Assembly (NCBI GenBank): GCA_947165785.1
Contig: CAMVBS010000014.1
Span: 1-42,963, forward strand
DNA: 42,963 nt
Reading direction: 5' to 3'
DNA from: an uncultured Clostridia bacterium
GTDB lineage: Bacteria > Bacillota > Clostridia > Saccharofermentanales > Saccharofermentanaceae
The notes under the pieces: generated by a model
Databases searched by the model: none
What the model was told of the DNA's origin: nothing
What the model saw: the letters and a program-made list of their open reading frames with translations, nothing else
Shown: positions 15,476 to 25,833 of the stretch, piece after piece
How the letters are laid out: every line of letters begins with the position of its first letter
How positions within the stretch are numbered: the first letter of the stretch is position 1
Translations under genes and position numbers: made by a program

Positions 15476-17107
15476 TTAAACTTCTTTCGTCTTGTTCTGA
15501 TGACTTAACTGTTCGTTGGCGGTAACTGTAGGGAGCTTTATCCTGAAGATGGCGCCGCCTTCTTCTTTGTTTCCTGCGGTAACCTTACCTCCGTGTTCGG
15601 TCGCAATAGCCTTTACGAGCGCAAGACCGATACCGTGCTTACCGTCGCTTCCTTTGGCGAACCTGTCGAAAAGGTGAGACATTACCTCATCACTGATTCC
15701 CGGACCGTCATCAGATATCTCGAAAATGACTTTATCATTTTCTGTGTAGCAATTGAACCATACGTTTTTCTTGGCATATCTCAAACAGTTGGAGAAAACA
15801 TTTTCGAGCATTCTGAATATGTCGTTCTCATTAGCGTATATGTGGACATTGCTCTTTATCTTGATGTCATTTATAAGCTCTTTGTTCTCGTGAATAAAGC
15901 CTCCGCGGACTTTATCTATCGTAACGCCCAAAAGTTCATAGACATCTACGATAGTCTTTTTGACCTGATAACTGTTTGAAGCTGACAGATCCATCTTTGA
16001 TATGGTGAGAAGGTTTTCCACCATGTTGGAAAGTCTTGAAGTCTCTGAAATGATTATGTCAACAGCTTCATCCTTATCGAAGATGTCATACTTCATACCC
16101 TCGGCATATCCCTGGATGGACATAAGAGGAGTTCTAAGTTCATGGGAAGCATTCTGGAAGAATGTCTTTTGTTCCTTATCGCTTTCTTCGAGTTTGTTGG
16201 CCATCTGGTTCATGGTCTCGGAAAGCTCGTTTAACTCTCGAGAGACGATAATGCCCTTATACGGTGCAAAATCACCTTTACTGATCCTGTTTGCAAACTT
16301 TGAAAGTCTTCTTGAGGAAGAGATGATAGGGAAGGAGATTATGATACTCAGGACACCGGCAATGATGATCGTTATGATCATGGTGTTAAACATGGCGGAG
16401 TTAAGTTTGTCTCCGAGTGAATAATAGTTTGAAGCATCAATATAGAACAGAAGGTAATAATTATCCTTGATGTTCTCGTCGTTAGCATCATAGGTAAGTT
16501 TGACGAACTTATAGTAATAAGTTTTGTCATTGACCAGTATGTGTTTAACTTTTTGAGTCTGGATACCTTTATTTTCGATGATCTTCTTCAAGATATTGGA
16601 GGTCTTGTTAACGTATGACTGTGAAGAAAAGTTATATCCGCCTTTTTTCTTGATCTTGTCCATGATCTCGCTGGTTTTCTCGGAATGCTCATATGAGTAC
16701 GAGTCGGGATTTGGCCAAAGTAGAACATATTCATTGTCTTCGCTTCCGTCAGCTTCGTAAAAAAGTGCCATGGAAGCATCTGTAGAAACGTTGGTTGAAG
16801 AAATGATCAGGTTAAAATACTCATTACGAAATGCAGTAGGTGACTCGAAGTCAGAAGCATCCAATGTGGCTCTGTATGCTTCTGAATATGTAGTAACGGA
16901 TTTGATGGCGTTATCGATACGTCCGGAACACTCGGATTCAATATAGGAATTATAGATCCTGTTGTATCCGAGGTTTATGCTTATGAAGAAAAAGAGGATG
17001 ATAGCAGTAAATGCTGAATAGAAATGAAGTGCGATAGGTGTCTTAAACAGACGTCTCTTCTTTTTTTCTATAGCGTTTTCCTTGTTCCTTGGTCTAAATA
17101 GACTCAT
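15476..17107 (-). CDS. Membrane sensor histidine kinase
   Basis: A 543-residue sensor kinase. Transmembrane helix 1 (about 27-48), an extracytoplasmic sensing region of roughly 190 residues, transmembrane helix 2 (about 240-262) and a HAMP linker precede the HisKA domain with phospho-acceptor His in ASHELRTPLMSIQGYAEG (near residue 320). The ATPase domain shows the N box, DDGPGISDEVMSHLFDRF and the G2 box GKHGIGLALVKAI. It lies 22 bases downstream of its partner response regulator gene in the same operon, with an AGGTGG ribosome binding site. The signal sensed is unknown; the neighbouring galE and LCP genes hint at an envelope role. Confidence 0.93.
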   Translation of the reverse strand: MSLFRPRNKENAIEKKKRRLFKTPIALHFYSAFTAIILFFFISINLGYNRIYNSYIESECSGRIDNAIKSVTTYSEAYRATLDASDFESPTAFRNEYFNLIISSTNVSTDASMALFYEADGSEDNEYVLLWPNPDSYSYEHSEKTSEIMDKIKKKGGYNFSSQSYVNKTSNILKKIIENKGIQTQKVKHILVNDKTYYYKFVKLTYDANDENIKDNYYLLFYIDASNYYSLGDKLNSAMFNTMIITIIIAGVLSIIISFPIISSSRRLSKFANRISKGDFAPYKGIIVSRELNELSETMNQMANKLEESDKEQKTFFQNASHELRTPLMSIQGYAEGMKYDIFDKDEAVDIIISETSRLSNMVENLLTISKMDLSASNSYQVKKTIVDVYELLGVTIDKVRGGFIHENKELINDIKIKSNVHIYANENDIFRMLENVFSNCLRYAKKNVWFNCYTENDKVIFEISDDGPGISDEVMSHLFDRFAKGSDGKHGIGLALVKAIATEHGGKVTAGNKEEGGAIFRIKLPTVTANEQLSHQNKTKEV

Positions 17108-17129
17108 TCGTTACCACCTGAGAAAGATA

Positions 17130-17837
17130 TTATTTTTCTGCAGACATCTCGTTCTTGTTCTCAAGTCTGAAGCCATAGCCCCAAACAGTAGAGATAGCAG
17201 CATCCGAATCGACGATCTTCTTACGAAGTCTCTTTACGGTGTCATCAGCTACACGAGTCTCGACCTCTGTCTCATAACCCCAGATCTTGTCGAGAAGTTC
17301 CATTCTCGGGATCGCTCTGTCCTTATTTATTATAAGGTATGAGAGAAGGGCATACTCGTTCGGAGTAAGCTGAAGATCCTGATCTTTCAATGTTGCCGTT
17401 TTATTCTTTATGTTAAGGCTTATATCAGCAAAGGTAAGATTTGAAGTGTCAAGTTCCTTGTTATCCTGAACTGCTTCTCTTCTTTGAAGAATAGATTTAA
17501 CCTTAGTTACGAGTTTAACAGGAGAGAACGGTTTTGTGAAATAGTCATCACTACCCATGTTCAGTCCCTCAATGTAATCGGAGTCGCTGTCTCTTGCAGT
17601 GAGCATAATGATAGGGACATTACTTATCTTTCTAATCTCGCTGCAAATGAAGAATCCGTCTCTTCCCGGCATCATTACGTCGAGAATGACAAGATCGCAC
17701 GGATCAGCTATGAATTTCTTAAGAAGGTCATCACCCGTCTCGAATCCCATGCAGTTAAATCCCTCGCGGTCGAGGAACTGCTTAAGCAAATTTCTGATGT
17801 TGTTGTCGTCATCGGCAATATAAATAATCTTATCCAT
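17130..17837 (-). CDS. OmpR/PhoB-family response regulator
   Basis: A 235-residue two-component regulator. The receiver domain has the acidic pocket IADDDNN (Asp9-Asp11), phospho-acceptor Asp53 in LVILDVMMPGRDG, Thr in MLTARD and Lys in FTKPFSP. The C-terminal winged-helix DNA-binding domain (about 130-228) ends with the typical RLRKKIVDSDAAISTVWGYG pattern. AGGAGG lies upstream of the ATG. It is the first gene of the regulator-kinase operon, divergent from galE. Three TTAAATG repeats in the divergent gap are candidates for its own binding sites. Confidence 0.95.
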   Translation of the reverse strand: MDKIIYIADDDNNIRNLLKQFLDREGFNCMGFETGDDLLKKFIADPCDLVILDVMMPGRDGFFICSEIRKISNVPIIMLTARDSDSDYIEGLNMGSDDYFTKPFSPVKLVTKVKSILQRREAVQDNKELDTSNLTFADISLNIKNKTATLKDQDLQLTPNEYALLSYLIINKDRAIPRMELLDKIWGYETEVETRVADDTVKRLRKKIVDSDAAISTVWGYGFRLENKNEMSAEK

Positions 17838-17897
17838 AAGGTATTTCTGACCTCCTACTTTAGAAGATTTTATAATAAAAATCGTTATAACATATAG

Positions 17898-17976
17898 TTA
17901 AATGGTGAAAACTTGGTGCATTTGACAAAATCTTGTCTACCTTACTTAAATGTAATGTAAAAAGGTTTGTTAAATG
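17898..17976. promoter_or_regulatory. Phased TTAAATG direct repeats between regulator and galE
   Basis: TTAAATG occurs at 17898-17904, 17946-17952 and 17970-17976. The start-to-start distances are 48 and 24 bases, a common multiple of 24. The last two copies extend to TTAAATGTA. OmpR/PhoB regulators bind direct repeats, so these may be sites for the regulator encoded next door; that link is inferred. Confidence 0.4.
17922..17951 (+). promoter_or_regulatory. Candidate promoter for galE-LCP
   Basis: A perfect -35 TTGACA (17922-17927) is followed after 18 bases by TTAAAT (17946-17951). A second possibility is TTGTTA (17967) with TATAAA (17988) at a short 15-base spacing. The first overlaps one of the TTAAATG repeats. 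Confidence 0.4.
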
Positions 17977-18034
17977 TAGGAGATTAGTATAAAATCGATG
18001 TGTTTACACAAAAAAACAAAAAAACGGAGTTAAT

Positions 18035-19054
18035 ATGCATACAGTATTAGTAACAGGCGGAACAGGCTTTATTGGTTCCCATACTTGTATTTCACTTATC
18101 GAAAACGGTTATGACATCGTTATCGTTGATAATCTTGTTAACAGTAAGAAAGAAGCATGCAACAGGATCGAGAAGATCACTGGCAAGAAGGTAAAGTTCT
18201 ATGAGATCGATTGTTGCGACAAGGATGCGTTGTCCAAGGTTTTTGAGGAGAATAAGATCGACTCGGTAATCCATTTTGCCGGACTTAAGGCAGTAGGCGA
18301 GTCTGTAAAGATGCCGCTTGAATACTATAAGAACAATATCAACAGTGCTCTTACCGTTGTAGAGCTTATGAAGAAATATGAAGTGAAGAATCTTATCTTC
18401 AGTTCTTCCGCTACGGTTTACGGCAGCACGGGTAAGGTCCCTCTTACTGAGGAGAGCCCTCTCGGAGAATGTACTAATCCTTATGGCTGGACCAAGTGGA
18501 TGATCGAGAGGATCCTTACTGATATCCAGGCAAGTGAGCCGTCATTAAATGTTGTTCTTCTTCGTTACTTTAACCCGGTCGGAGCTCATGAGAGCGGACT
18601 TTTGGGTGAAGATCCACAGGGCATCCCTAATAATCTTTTCCCTAACGTTGCAAGAGCAGCAGCAGGCGTCATCGAATGCCTTAATATCTTTGGAAATGAT
18701 TATGATACTCCTGACGGAACATGCATAAGAGACTATATCCATGTCTGTGATCTTGCAGAAGGTCATGTAAAATCTTTGGATTATATTGCAACAAAAACAG
18801 GTGGCAGATACGTCTTTAATCTCGGTACAGGTAACGGATACTCTGTATCGCAGGTCGTTACTGCATATGAAAAAGCTTGCGGAAAGAAGATCAACGTTAA
18901 GTTTGCTCCAAGAAGAGAAGGTGATCTTCCTGTAAGTTATGCAGACACCAAGAAGGCGTATGAAGTCTTGGGATTCAAGACAAAGTACGACATGGATAAA
19001 ATGTGCGAGGATTCTTGGCGTTGGCAGACAATGAATCCTAATGGTTTACAATAA
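18035..19054 (+). CDS. galE: UDP-glucose 4-epimerase
   Basis: Interconverts UDP-glucose and UDP-galactose, feeding both the Leloir pathway and cell-surface polysaccharide synthesis. The extended SDR fold is clear: VTGGTGFIGSHTC NAD-binding loop (residues 5-17), the SSSATVYG motif with catalytic Ser, and YGWTKW with the catalytic Tyr and Lys near 150-154. At 339 residues the length is typical. GGAG lies before the start. The LCP gene follows 18 bases later, suggesting sugar supply for envelope glycopolymers rather than galactose use alone. Confidence 0.95.
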   Translation: MHTVLVTGGTGFIGSHTCISLIENGYDIVIVDNLVNSKKEACNRIEKITGKKVKFYEIDCCDKDALSKVFEENKIDSVIHFAGLKAVGESVKMPLEYYKNNINSALTVVELMKKYEVKNLIFSSSATVYGSTGKVPLTEESPLGECTNPYGWTKWMIERILTDIQASEPSLNVVLLRYFNPVGAHESGLLGEDPQGIPNNLFPNVARAAAGVIECLNIFGNDYDTPDGTCIRDYIHVCDLAEGHVKSLDYIATKTGGRYVFNLGTGNGYSVSQVVTAYEKACGKKINVKFAPRREGDLPVSYADTKKAYEVLGFKTKYDMDKMCEDSWRWQTMNPNGLQ

Positions 19055-19072
19055 AGGAGAAACAATAGCTTA

Positions 19073-20443
19073 ATGGGGAACAATGAACTGATGTTTCCGG
19101 GAAATAACAACAAACCGGAACCTAGGAAAGAGAACAAGGGTGCACTCGAGAGGAAGACGAATGTACCTTCTGTTGAGAAAAAACAAACATCCATAGTTGA
19201 GAATAAGTTTGACTATAACGATGAACTCAGCGCCACCAAGCCTTTTAATGCCGGCAATATCAAGAAGAATGAACGACACGAAGAAGTTGATGACTATATT
19301 GCCAAGAAGCGTGCTAAGAAGAGGAAGAGAAATAAGATACTTCTTTGGTGCGGAATGGGTGTTCTTGGCCTTTTGATAGGTGTTTTCTGTTTCCTGTTGT
19401 GGTACAAGCATTATCTTTTCAGCAAGATCACTTTTATCGAACCTGAACAGAATGCCACCATAGTTAATGATGAAGGTGAAGTAGTTGAGATCTCTCAGCT
19501 CCGTGAACAATATAAGCCTGAGATCCCTGTAATCGAGGATGAGTCGATACATAACTTCCTTCTTATAGGTGTAGACAGCAGGACCAAGAGTTATTCTTCA
19601 ACAGGTAAGGATGGTCTTGCTGACGTTATCATGATCATGTCTATTGATAAGAAGGCATCGACGATAAAACTGATGTCGATCGCCAGAGACTCTTACGTTT
19701 ATGTCCCCGGATATAAGAGACCTATGAAGATAAATGCCGCTATGTCACAAGGCGGTGCTGATCTTTTGCAGCTCACTATCGAGAACACTTTGAGGATCTC
19801 GATCGATGGTTATGCGTATGTTAACTTTGTCAATATGGCAGGTGTTATAGATGCCGTAGGCGGTGTTTATTGTGACGTTTCAAGTTCAGAGCTTTATAGC
19901 GCGGCAGGTCTTAATGATAACTTGGGTGAGATCAACAAGATCGCAGGTTATGCAGAAGATTATCAGAAGGTAAATCAGACAGGCTATATTTGGCTTAACG
20001 GTCGTCAGGCAGTAGCATATGCCCGTATCCGACACGTAGACAGTGATTACAAGCGTTCAGAACGTCAGGTAGAAGTATTAAGAAGCCTGATGGATCAGTT
20101 CATGGCTATGGGTATCACTAAAAAGGCTTCCTGTATGGATGATATCCTCGGACTTCTCGTAACCAATATTCCTGAAGATGAGATCACTAAGTATGCGCTT
20201 GAATTCCTTCCTTCCTTGAAGGAGGCAAGGATCCTTTATTTCCAGTTGCCTCTCGAAGGTTTCTTCAATTCCGGTATGTACGGTGACGAGTGGAGTATCA
20301 GAAATAACTGGAATGAAACTATACCTTATGTTCAGGAATTCTTATATGGAGAACAGACTCCTTTTGATCCTGTCGAAGAGATCCCGAGCGAGAAGAAGGA
20401 TTGCCCGAGTGATTTTGACGTAGAGGCTCATATCCAGGGCTGA
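19073..20443 (+). CDS. LCP (LytR-CpsA-Psr) family envelope glycopolymer transferase
   Basis: A 456-residue membrane-anchored protein with a long charged cytoplasmic N-terminus (1-88), one transmembrane helix (about 89-111) and an extracellular LCP domain (about 155-320). Signature pieces are FLLIGVDSR, LADVIMIMSID, KLMSIARDSYVYVPGY and the later Arg-rich VAYARIRHVDSDYKRSERQ segment that binds the polyprenyl pyrophosphate. LCP enzymes move glycopolymers from lipid carriers onto peptidoglycan. The start ATG has AAAGGAG at a rather long distance of about 13 bases. It is co-transcribed with galE and followed by a strong terminator. Confidence 0.92.
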   Translation: MGNNELMFPGNNNKPEPRKENKGALERKTNVPSVEKKQTSIVENKFDYNDELSATKPFNAGNIKKNERHEEVDDYIAKKRAKKRKRNKILLWCGMGVLGLLIGVFCFLLWYKHYLFSKITFIEPEQNATIVNDEGEVVEISQLREQYKPEIPVIEDESIHNFLLIGVDSRTKSYSSTGKDGLADVIMIMSIDKKASTIKLMSIARDSYVYVPGYKRPMKINAAMSQGGADLLQLTIENTLRISIDGYAYVNFVNMAGVIDAVGGVYCDVSSSELYSAAGLNDNLGEINKIAGYAEDYQKVNQTGYIWLNGRQAVAYARIRHVDSDYKRSERQVEVLRSLMDQFMAMGITKKASCMDDILGLLVTNIPEDEITKYALEFLPSLKEARILYFQLPLEGFFNSGMYGDEWSIRNNWNETIPYVQEFLYGEQTPFDPVEEIPSEKKDCPSDFDVEAHIQG

Positions 20444-20466
20444 TCGATCTTATAATACAGTTGATC

Positions 20467-20503
20467 AAAACTGTCTCGAATACTTATTTCGAGGCAGTTT
20501 TTT
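20467..20503 (+). terminator. Rho-independent terminator after the LCP gene
   Basis: AAAACTGTCTCGAA pairs with TTCGAGGCAGTTTT around TACTTA, with one G-U pair, and continues into a T run. Confidence 0.94.
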
Positions 20504-20552
20504 ATGCCGCAAATTTGCCTGTCTTTCTTTTTGACTTTTTTTGATATTCATC

Positions 20553-20581
20553 TTGACTTTGTACTTTCATAGCATTATATT
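20553..20581 (+). promoter_or_regulatory. Sigma-A promoter of groESL
   Basis: TTGACT (20553-20558) and TATATT (20576-20581) with an ideal 17-base spacer. The predicted transcription start falls at the beginning of the CIRCE element, the standard layout for HrcA repression. Confidence 0.8.
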
Positions 20582-20588
20582 ATTCACG

Positions 20589-20615
20589 TTGGCACTCGTA
20601 GTGGTAGAGTGCTAA
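20589..20615 (+). promoter_or_regulatory. CIRCE operator (HrcA binding site)
   Basis: TTGGCACTC-N9-GAGTGCTAA. It matches the CIRCE consensus (TTAGCACTC-N9-GAGTGCTAA) at all but one position of the left arm. It lies between the promoter and groES, so groESL is expected to be repressed by HrcA and induced by heat or protein-folding stress. Confidence 0.96.
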
Positions 20616-20628
20616 GAATATTTTTTAA

Positions 20629-20928
<300 letters not shown>

Positions 20929-20947
20929 TCATTCAGGAAGGAAGTAA

Positions 20948-22570
<1,623 letters not shown>

Positions 22571-22592
22571 TACTTGTGATAAAAATTACCTT

Positions 22593-22630
22593 AAGGCCAC
22601 TTCTTCGCCGGAGTGGCCTTTATTTATTAT
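22593..22630 (+). terminator. Rho-independent terminator after groEL
   Basis: AAGGCCACT pairs with AGTGGCCTT across a loop containing TTCG, followed by a T-rich stretch interrupted by A. Confidence 0.85.
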
Positions 22631-22657
22631 TCCTTAACAAAATGTAAGTTCCGAACT

Positions 22658-22686
22658 TTGAAAGTTATGTTAATATATCTTAGATA
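22658..22686 (+). promoter_or_regulatory. Promoter of the membrane protein/thioesterase pair
   Basis: TTGAAA (22658-22663) and TAGATA (22681-22686), spacer 17 bases, about 22 bases before the proposed TTG start. Confidence 0.55.
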
Positions 22687-22708
22687 AATTGAAGCGGGGG
22701 ATAGTGCC

Positions 22709-23278
22709 TTGTTAGATGATGTTTTTGTAGAGAATTTTGTAAAACGCGAGAAGACTGCTGCAAATTCTCTTTTTACCGTGTTTAGCGTAACGGCAAGTAT
22801 AATCTTGATCGTAGCGGTGTTTTATATTCCGATAGTCCTGGGCTTTAACGTCATATTCTTTTCGGCTGTTATAGCCTTTGGCGTTGGTTTTCTCTGTTAT
22901 ATCTTGAATAAGAGACAGAATATTGAGTACGAGACATCTCTTACAAACGATAATTTCACGGTTTCCAGGATCCTTTATGAAACAAAAAGAGAACTTCTTG
23001 CTGATTTTTCCGTTAAAGACTGCAAGAAGATAGCTCCTGTTACAGATGATGAATTTGACAGCTTGTATAATGAAGCTTCACTTCATCTTAATGCTACAAG
23101 ATACAAGGACTTTGAGAAGACAGATTCTAACTGGTTCTGTTTTGTTGAGACTGACGGAGTTAAATATATCGTTATCTTCGAATTTAAAGAGAAAATGTAT
23201 AAGGCTTTCAGGAGATACAATCCCAGAAATACTCATTTTATGAGAATAACAGAGAAGGAAGAAAATAAGGATGAGTAA
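22709..23278 (+). CDS. Two-TM membrane protein of unknown function (DUF6106-like)
   Basis: A 189-residue protein whose start is most likely the TTG at 22709, because GGGGGA lies about eight bases upstream and no in-frame ATG fits. Residues 20-65 hold two hydrophobic helices separated by a short turn. A soluble C-terminal part of about 120 residues carries the NIEYETSLTNDNFTVSRI segment that resembles DUF6106 proteins of Clostridia, a family of unknown function; I assign that by memory of the pattern only. Its end overlaps the thioesterase start by eight bases, implying translational coupling and perhaps a link to membrane lipid supply. Confidence 0.7.
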   Translation: MLDDVFVENFVKREKTAANSLFTVFSVTASIILIVAVFYIPIVLGFNVIFFSAVIAFGVGFLCYILNKRQNIEYETSLTNDNFTVSRILYETKRELLADFSVKDCKKIAPVTDDEFDSLYNEASLHLNATRYKDFEKTDSNWFCFVETDGVKYIVIFEFKEKMYKAFRRYNPRNTHFMRITEKEENKDE

Positions 23279-24029
23279 GCCGGAATATACTGAACGTGAT
23301 TTTTATGTTGAATGTCATGAATGTTCAAGAGACGATATGATCTTTCCTTCGGTCCTTGCCGGTGACTTCCAGGAAGCGGCAGAATATGGTGTTTATGCCT
23401 GCGGCGTTGATACGCCGACTCTCAAGGCTAATAATTTCTGCTGGATAATCCTTCGTATGTCTGTGGAAATGGACAGATTTCCCGCTTGGAAGGAAAACTT
23501 TAAGATAAAGACATGGGGATGCGGAGCAGATAAGCTTTTCTGGAGAAGGGATTATTCTGTTATCGATTCAGAAGGTAATGAGATCGGAAGAGCTTGCTCT
23601 GACTGGATCGTTGCTGATGACAGTTCTCATGCTCCTGTAAGACCTACCAAAGTTGCTGATGTCTTTAATGATCAGGAATTGCTTGATCCTCAAAATGATC
23701 GTCACGCACTTCCATATGCTTCACCGAGACTTAGATTCCCAAATGATGTGTCTGTTCTTGGTGAGCCTGTATTGTCTAAATATGCTGATTATTCAGAACT
23801 CGATCATAATGATCATGTTAATAACACCAGATATATTGCCTGGGCTTATGATGTGCTCTTTAAGATCGGCGTTGATCTTTATTCCATCCGTAAATTCGAT
23901 ATCAATTATCATTCCGAAGTTAAGAGCGGAGAGAAGGTTGATATCTATCATGTCAAGGAAGACGGAAATGAAGTCATTTACGGTTACAAGGCTGATGGAA
24001 CAAAGGTCTTTATCTTCAGGTGCAGGTAA
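23271..24029 (+). CDS. Acyl-ACP thioesterase
   Basis: A 252-residue double-hotdog thioesterase of the plant-FatA/FatB-like family, which releases fatty acids from acyl carrier protein. The C-terminal hotdog has YSELDHNDHVNNTRYIAW, containing the conserved Asn and His catalytic region. The N-terminal half has WIILRMSVEMDRFPAWKENFKIKTW, which matches the family's substrate-tunnel region. The length fits bacterial members (about 240-260). The ATG overlaps the upstream membrane-protein gene by eight bases. Physiological role in Clostridia is not settled; free fatty acid production or chain-length control are possible. Confidence 0.88.
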   Translation: MSKPEYTERDFYVECHECSRDDMIFPSVLAGDFQEAAEYGVYACGVDTPTLKANNFCWIILRMSVEMDRFPAWKENFKIKTWGCGADKLFWRRDYSVIDSEGNEIGRACSDWIVADDSSHAPVRPTKVADVFNDQELLDPQNDRHALPYASPRLRFPNDVSVLGEPVLSKYADYSELDHNDHVNNTRYIAWAYDVLFKIGVDLYSIRKFDINYHSEVKSGEKVDIYHVKEDGNEVIYGYKADGTKVFIFRCR

Positions 24030-24038
24030 CAAGTTTTT

Positions 24039-24067
24039 TTGAAATGTGAGACAGGTTATTGTAAAAT
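24039..24067 (+). promoter_or_regulatory. Promoter of the ABC transporter operon
   Basis: TTGAAA (24039-24044) and TAAAAT (24062-24067), spacer 17 bases, 31 bases before the first gene of the eight-gene operon. Confidence 0.65.
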
Positions 24068-24098
24068 GAAATGTACGGCTTAATTTGGAGGGCAAATA

Positions 24099-25034
24099 AT
24101 GATAGAGATTAAAAATCTTGTTAAGCGTTACGGAAAAAAACTGGCTGTCAACGGTATCTCCTTTACAGTAAACAAGGGAGAGGTATTAGGTTTCTTAGGA
24201 CCTAACGGTGCCGGTAAGTCAACTACGATGAATATTATTACAGGATATCTTTCTTCAACATCCGGTTCGGTCGTGATCAACGGACATGATATCCTTGAAG
24301 AGCCGGAACTTGCTAAGAAATCCATCGGATATCTTCCGGAGCTTCCGCCGCTTTATCTGGATATGACTGTTATCGAGTACCTTGATTTCATGTGTGATAT
24401 CAAGGGTGTAAGCAAAAAGGACAGAGCTCCGCAACTTGCAAGGATCATGTCACTTGTAAAGATCGTAGATGTAGGTGACAGACTCATAAAGAACCTTTCT
24501 AAAGGTTATAAGCAGAGAGTCGGTATCGCTCAGGCTATGATAGGAAATCCTGAAATCCTTATTCTCGATGAGCCTACAGTAGGTCTTGATCCTAATCAGA
24601 TCAGAGAGATAAGAAAGCTTATCAGACATCTTGCTCAGAATCATACGATCATTATCAGTTCTCATATCCTTTCTGAGATCCAGGCTGTCTGTGACAGAGT
24701 AGTTATCATTAACAAGGGTAAGGTTGCTGCTATCGATACGATAGGTGATCTTTCAACGCGTCTTAATGAGGCTAAGAAGATCCTTGTAGCTTTTAAGGGA
24801 GATGAGAAACTCGTATGTAATCTCTTAAGAGCTATTCCGGGCGTTGAAAATGTTTATTTGAGAGAATCCAGAAGTGCAGATATCAAACAGGTTGAAGTAT
24901 CTGTTATGAGTGAGAATGACGTCAGATCGTCTATCTTCTACACGATGGCTAAGGCCAATAGTCCGATACTTGAGATGAGAGAGCTCGATGCTTCACTTGA
25001 AGAGATCTTCTTGAGTATCACGAAGGAAGCTTAA
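24099..25034 (+). CDS. ABC transporter ATP-binding protein (GldA-like)
   Basis: A 311-residue ATPase. Walker A is GPNGAGKST (about residues 34-42), the signature is LSKGYKQRVGIAQA, Walker B is ILILDEPTVGLD, and the switch His sits in IIISSHIL. About 90 residues beyond the ATPase core match the C-terminal extension of the CcmA/GldA-type ABC-2 exporters. GGAGG lies before the start. It is the first gene of an operon with an ABC-2 permease, a GldG-like protein and a DUF4340 protein. In Bacteroidetes the related GldA-GldF-GldG set is linked to gliding; outside that phylum the substrate is unknown. Confidence 0.94.
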   Translation: MIEIKNLVKRYGKKLAVNGISFTVNKGEVLGFLGPNGAGKSTTMNIITGYLSSTSGSVVINGHDILEEPELAKKSIGYLPELPPLYLDMTVIEYLDFMCDIKGVSKKDRAPQLARIMSLVKIVDVGDRLIKNLSKGYKQRVGIAQAMIGNPEILILDEPTVGLDPNQIREIRKLIRHLAQNHTIIISSHILSEIQAVCDRVVIINKGKVAAIDTIGDLSTRLNEAKKILVAFKGDEKLVCNLLRAIPGVENVYLRESRSADIKQVEVSVMSENDVRSSIFYTMAKANSPILEMRELDASLEEIFLSITKEA

Positions 25035-25045
25035 GGAGGTTTACG

Positions 25046-25816
25046 ATGCTGGCTATATTAAAAAGAGAATTTCTTTCTTACTTTAAGTCGCCTGTAGGTT
25101 ATGTTGCAATAGCGCTTTTTTCATTCCTTTCAGGCTTTATATTTGTTATGAGCTTCGGTAATGCATACAGTAACATTACTTCTGAGATAATCAGATTGTG
25201 CGGTTTTTTTGTAGTGCTCGTACCGATAGTTACCATGGGTCTTCTTGCTGATGACAAGAGAAGGGGAACGGATGTAATCTATTACACTTCTCCTATCAAG
25301 CTTACTGCGGTTGTTCTTGGTAAGTTCCTTGCTGCAGTTGGTCTTTTTGTTGTTATGTTCATCAACATTGTTGTTCATATGATCGTAACCAAGGCTTACG
25401 GTGGCGTTATTGATGCATCTGTGTTTACTGCGGTCGTCATTTATTTCTCGATAGTGCTCTTATATGTTTCTATCGGTCTTTTTGCTTCGTCGATATCTGA
25501 CAGTCAGATAGTTGCTGCTATCGTTGCATTCGTATTCATAATGATCATTCAGCTCCTGCCGACTATAGGTTCATTTGTTTCATCTGCTGTTACTTCATTG
25601 CTCAGTATCCTTGGAAATCCTTCTTCGGCTACTTTGAACAGTGTAAGTCAGAAGATAATCAATATCTTTGTCTGGCTTGACCCGAATGAGAGGATCGATA
25701 CCACAAGTCTTGGAATCTTTAACCTTGTTTCCGTATTCTATTGCCTGAGCTTTGCATTCTTCTTCCTTTTCCTTACATACAGGATGCTCGAGAAGAAGCG
25801 TTGGACTCAGTCTTGA
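25046..25816 (+). CDS. ABC-2 type permease (GldF-like)
   Basis: A 256-residue integral membrane protein with about six transmembrane helices starting at residues 17-35. The opening LAILKREFLSYFKSPVGYVAIALFS pattern and the cytoplasmic loop ADDKRRGTDVIYYTSPI are typical of ABC-2 permeases paired with GldG. AAGGAGG precedes the ATG, 11 bases after the ATPase stop. It forms the channel half of the transporter. Confidence 0.92.
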   Translation: MLAILKREFLSYFKSPVGYVAIALFSFLSGFIFVMSFGNAYSNITSEIIRLCGFFVVLVPIVTMGLLADDKRRGTDVIYYTSPIKLTAVVLGKFLAAVGLFVVMFINIVVHMIVTKAYGGVIDASVFTAVVIYFSIVLLYVSIGLFASSISDSQIVAAIVAFVFIMIIQLLPTIGSFVSSAVTSLLSILGNPSSATLNSVSQKIINIFVWLDPNERIDTTSLGIFNLVSVFYCLSFAFFFLFLTYRMLEKKRWTQS

Positions 25817-25833
25817 TCTGGAGGTGATGGAAT

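Noticed and set aside
22634-22673. Nested inverted repeats TTAACA/TGTTAA and AAGTT/AACTT before the membrane-protein gene
   Set aside because: The arms are short and AT-rich, and they overlap the -35 region by a small margin; likely chance.
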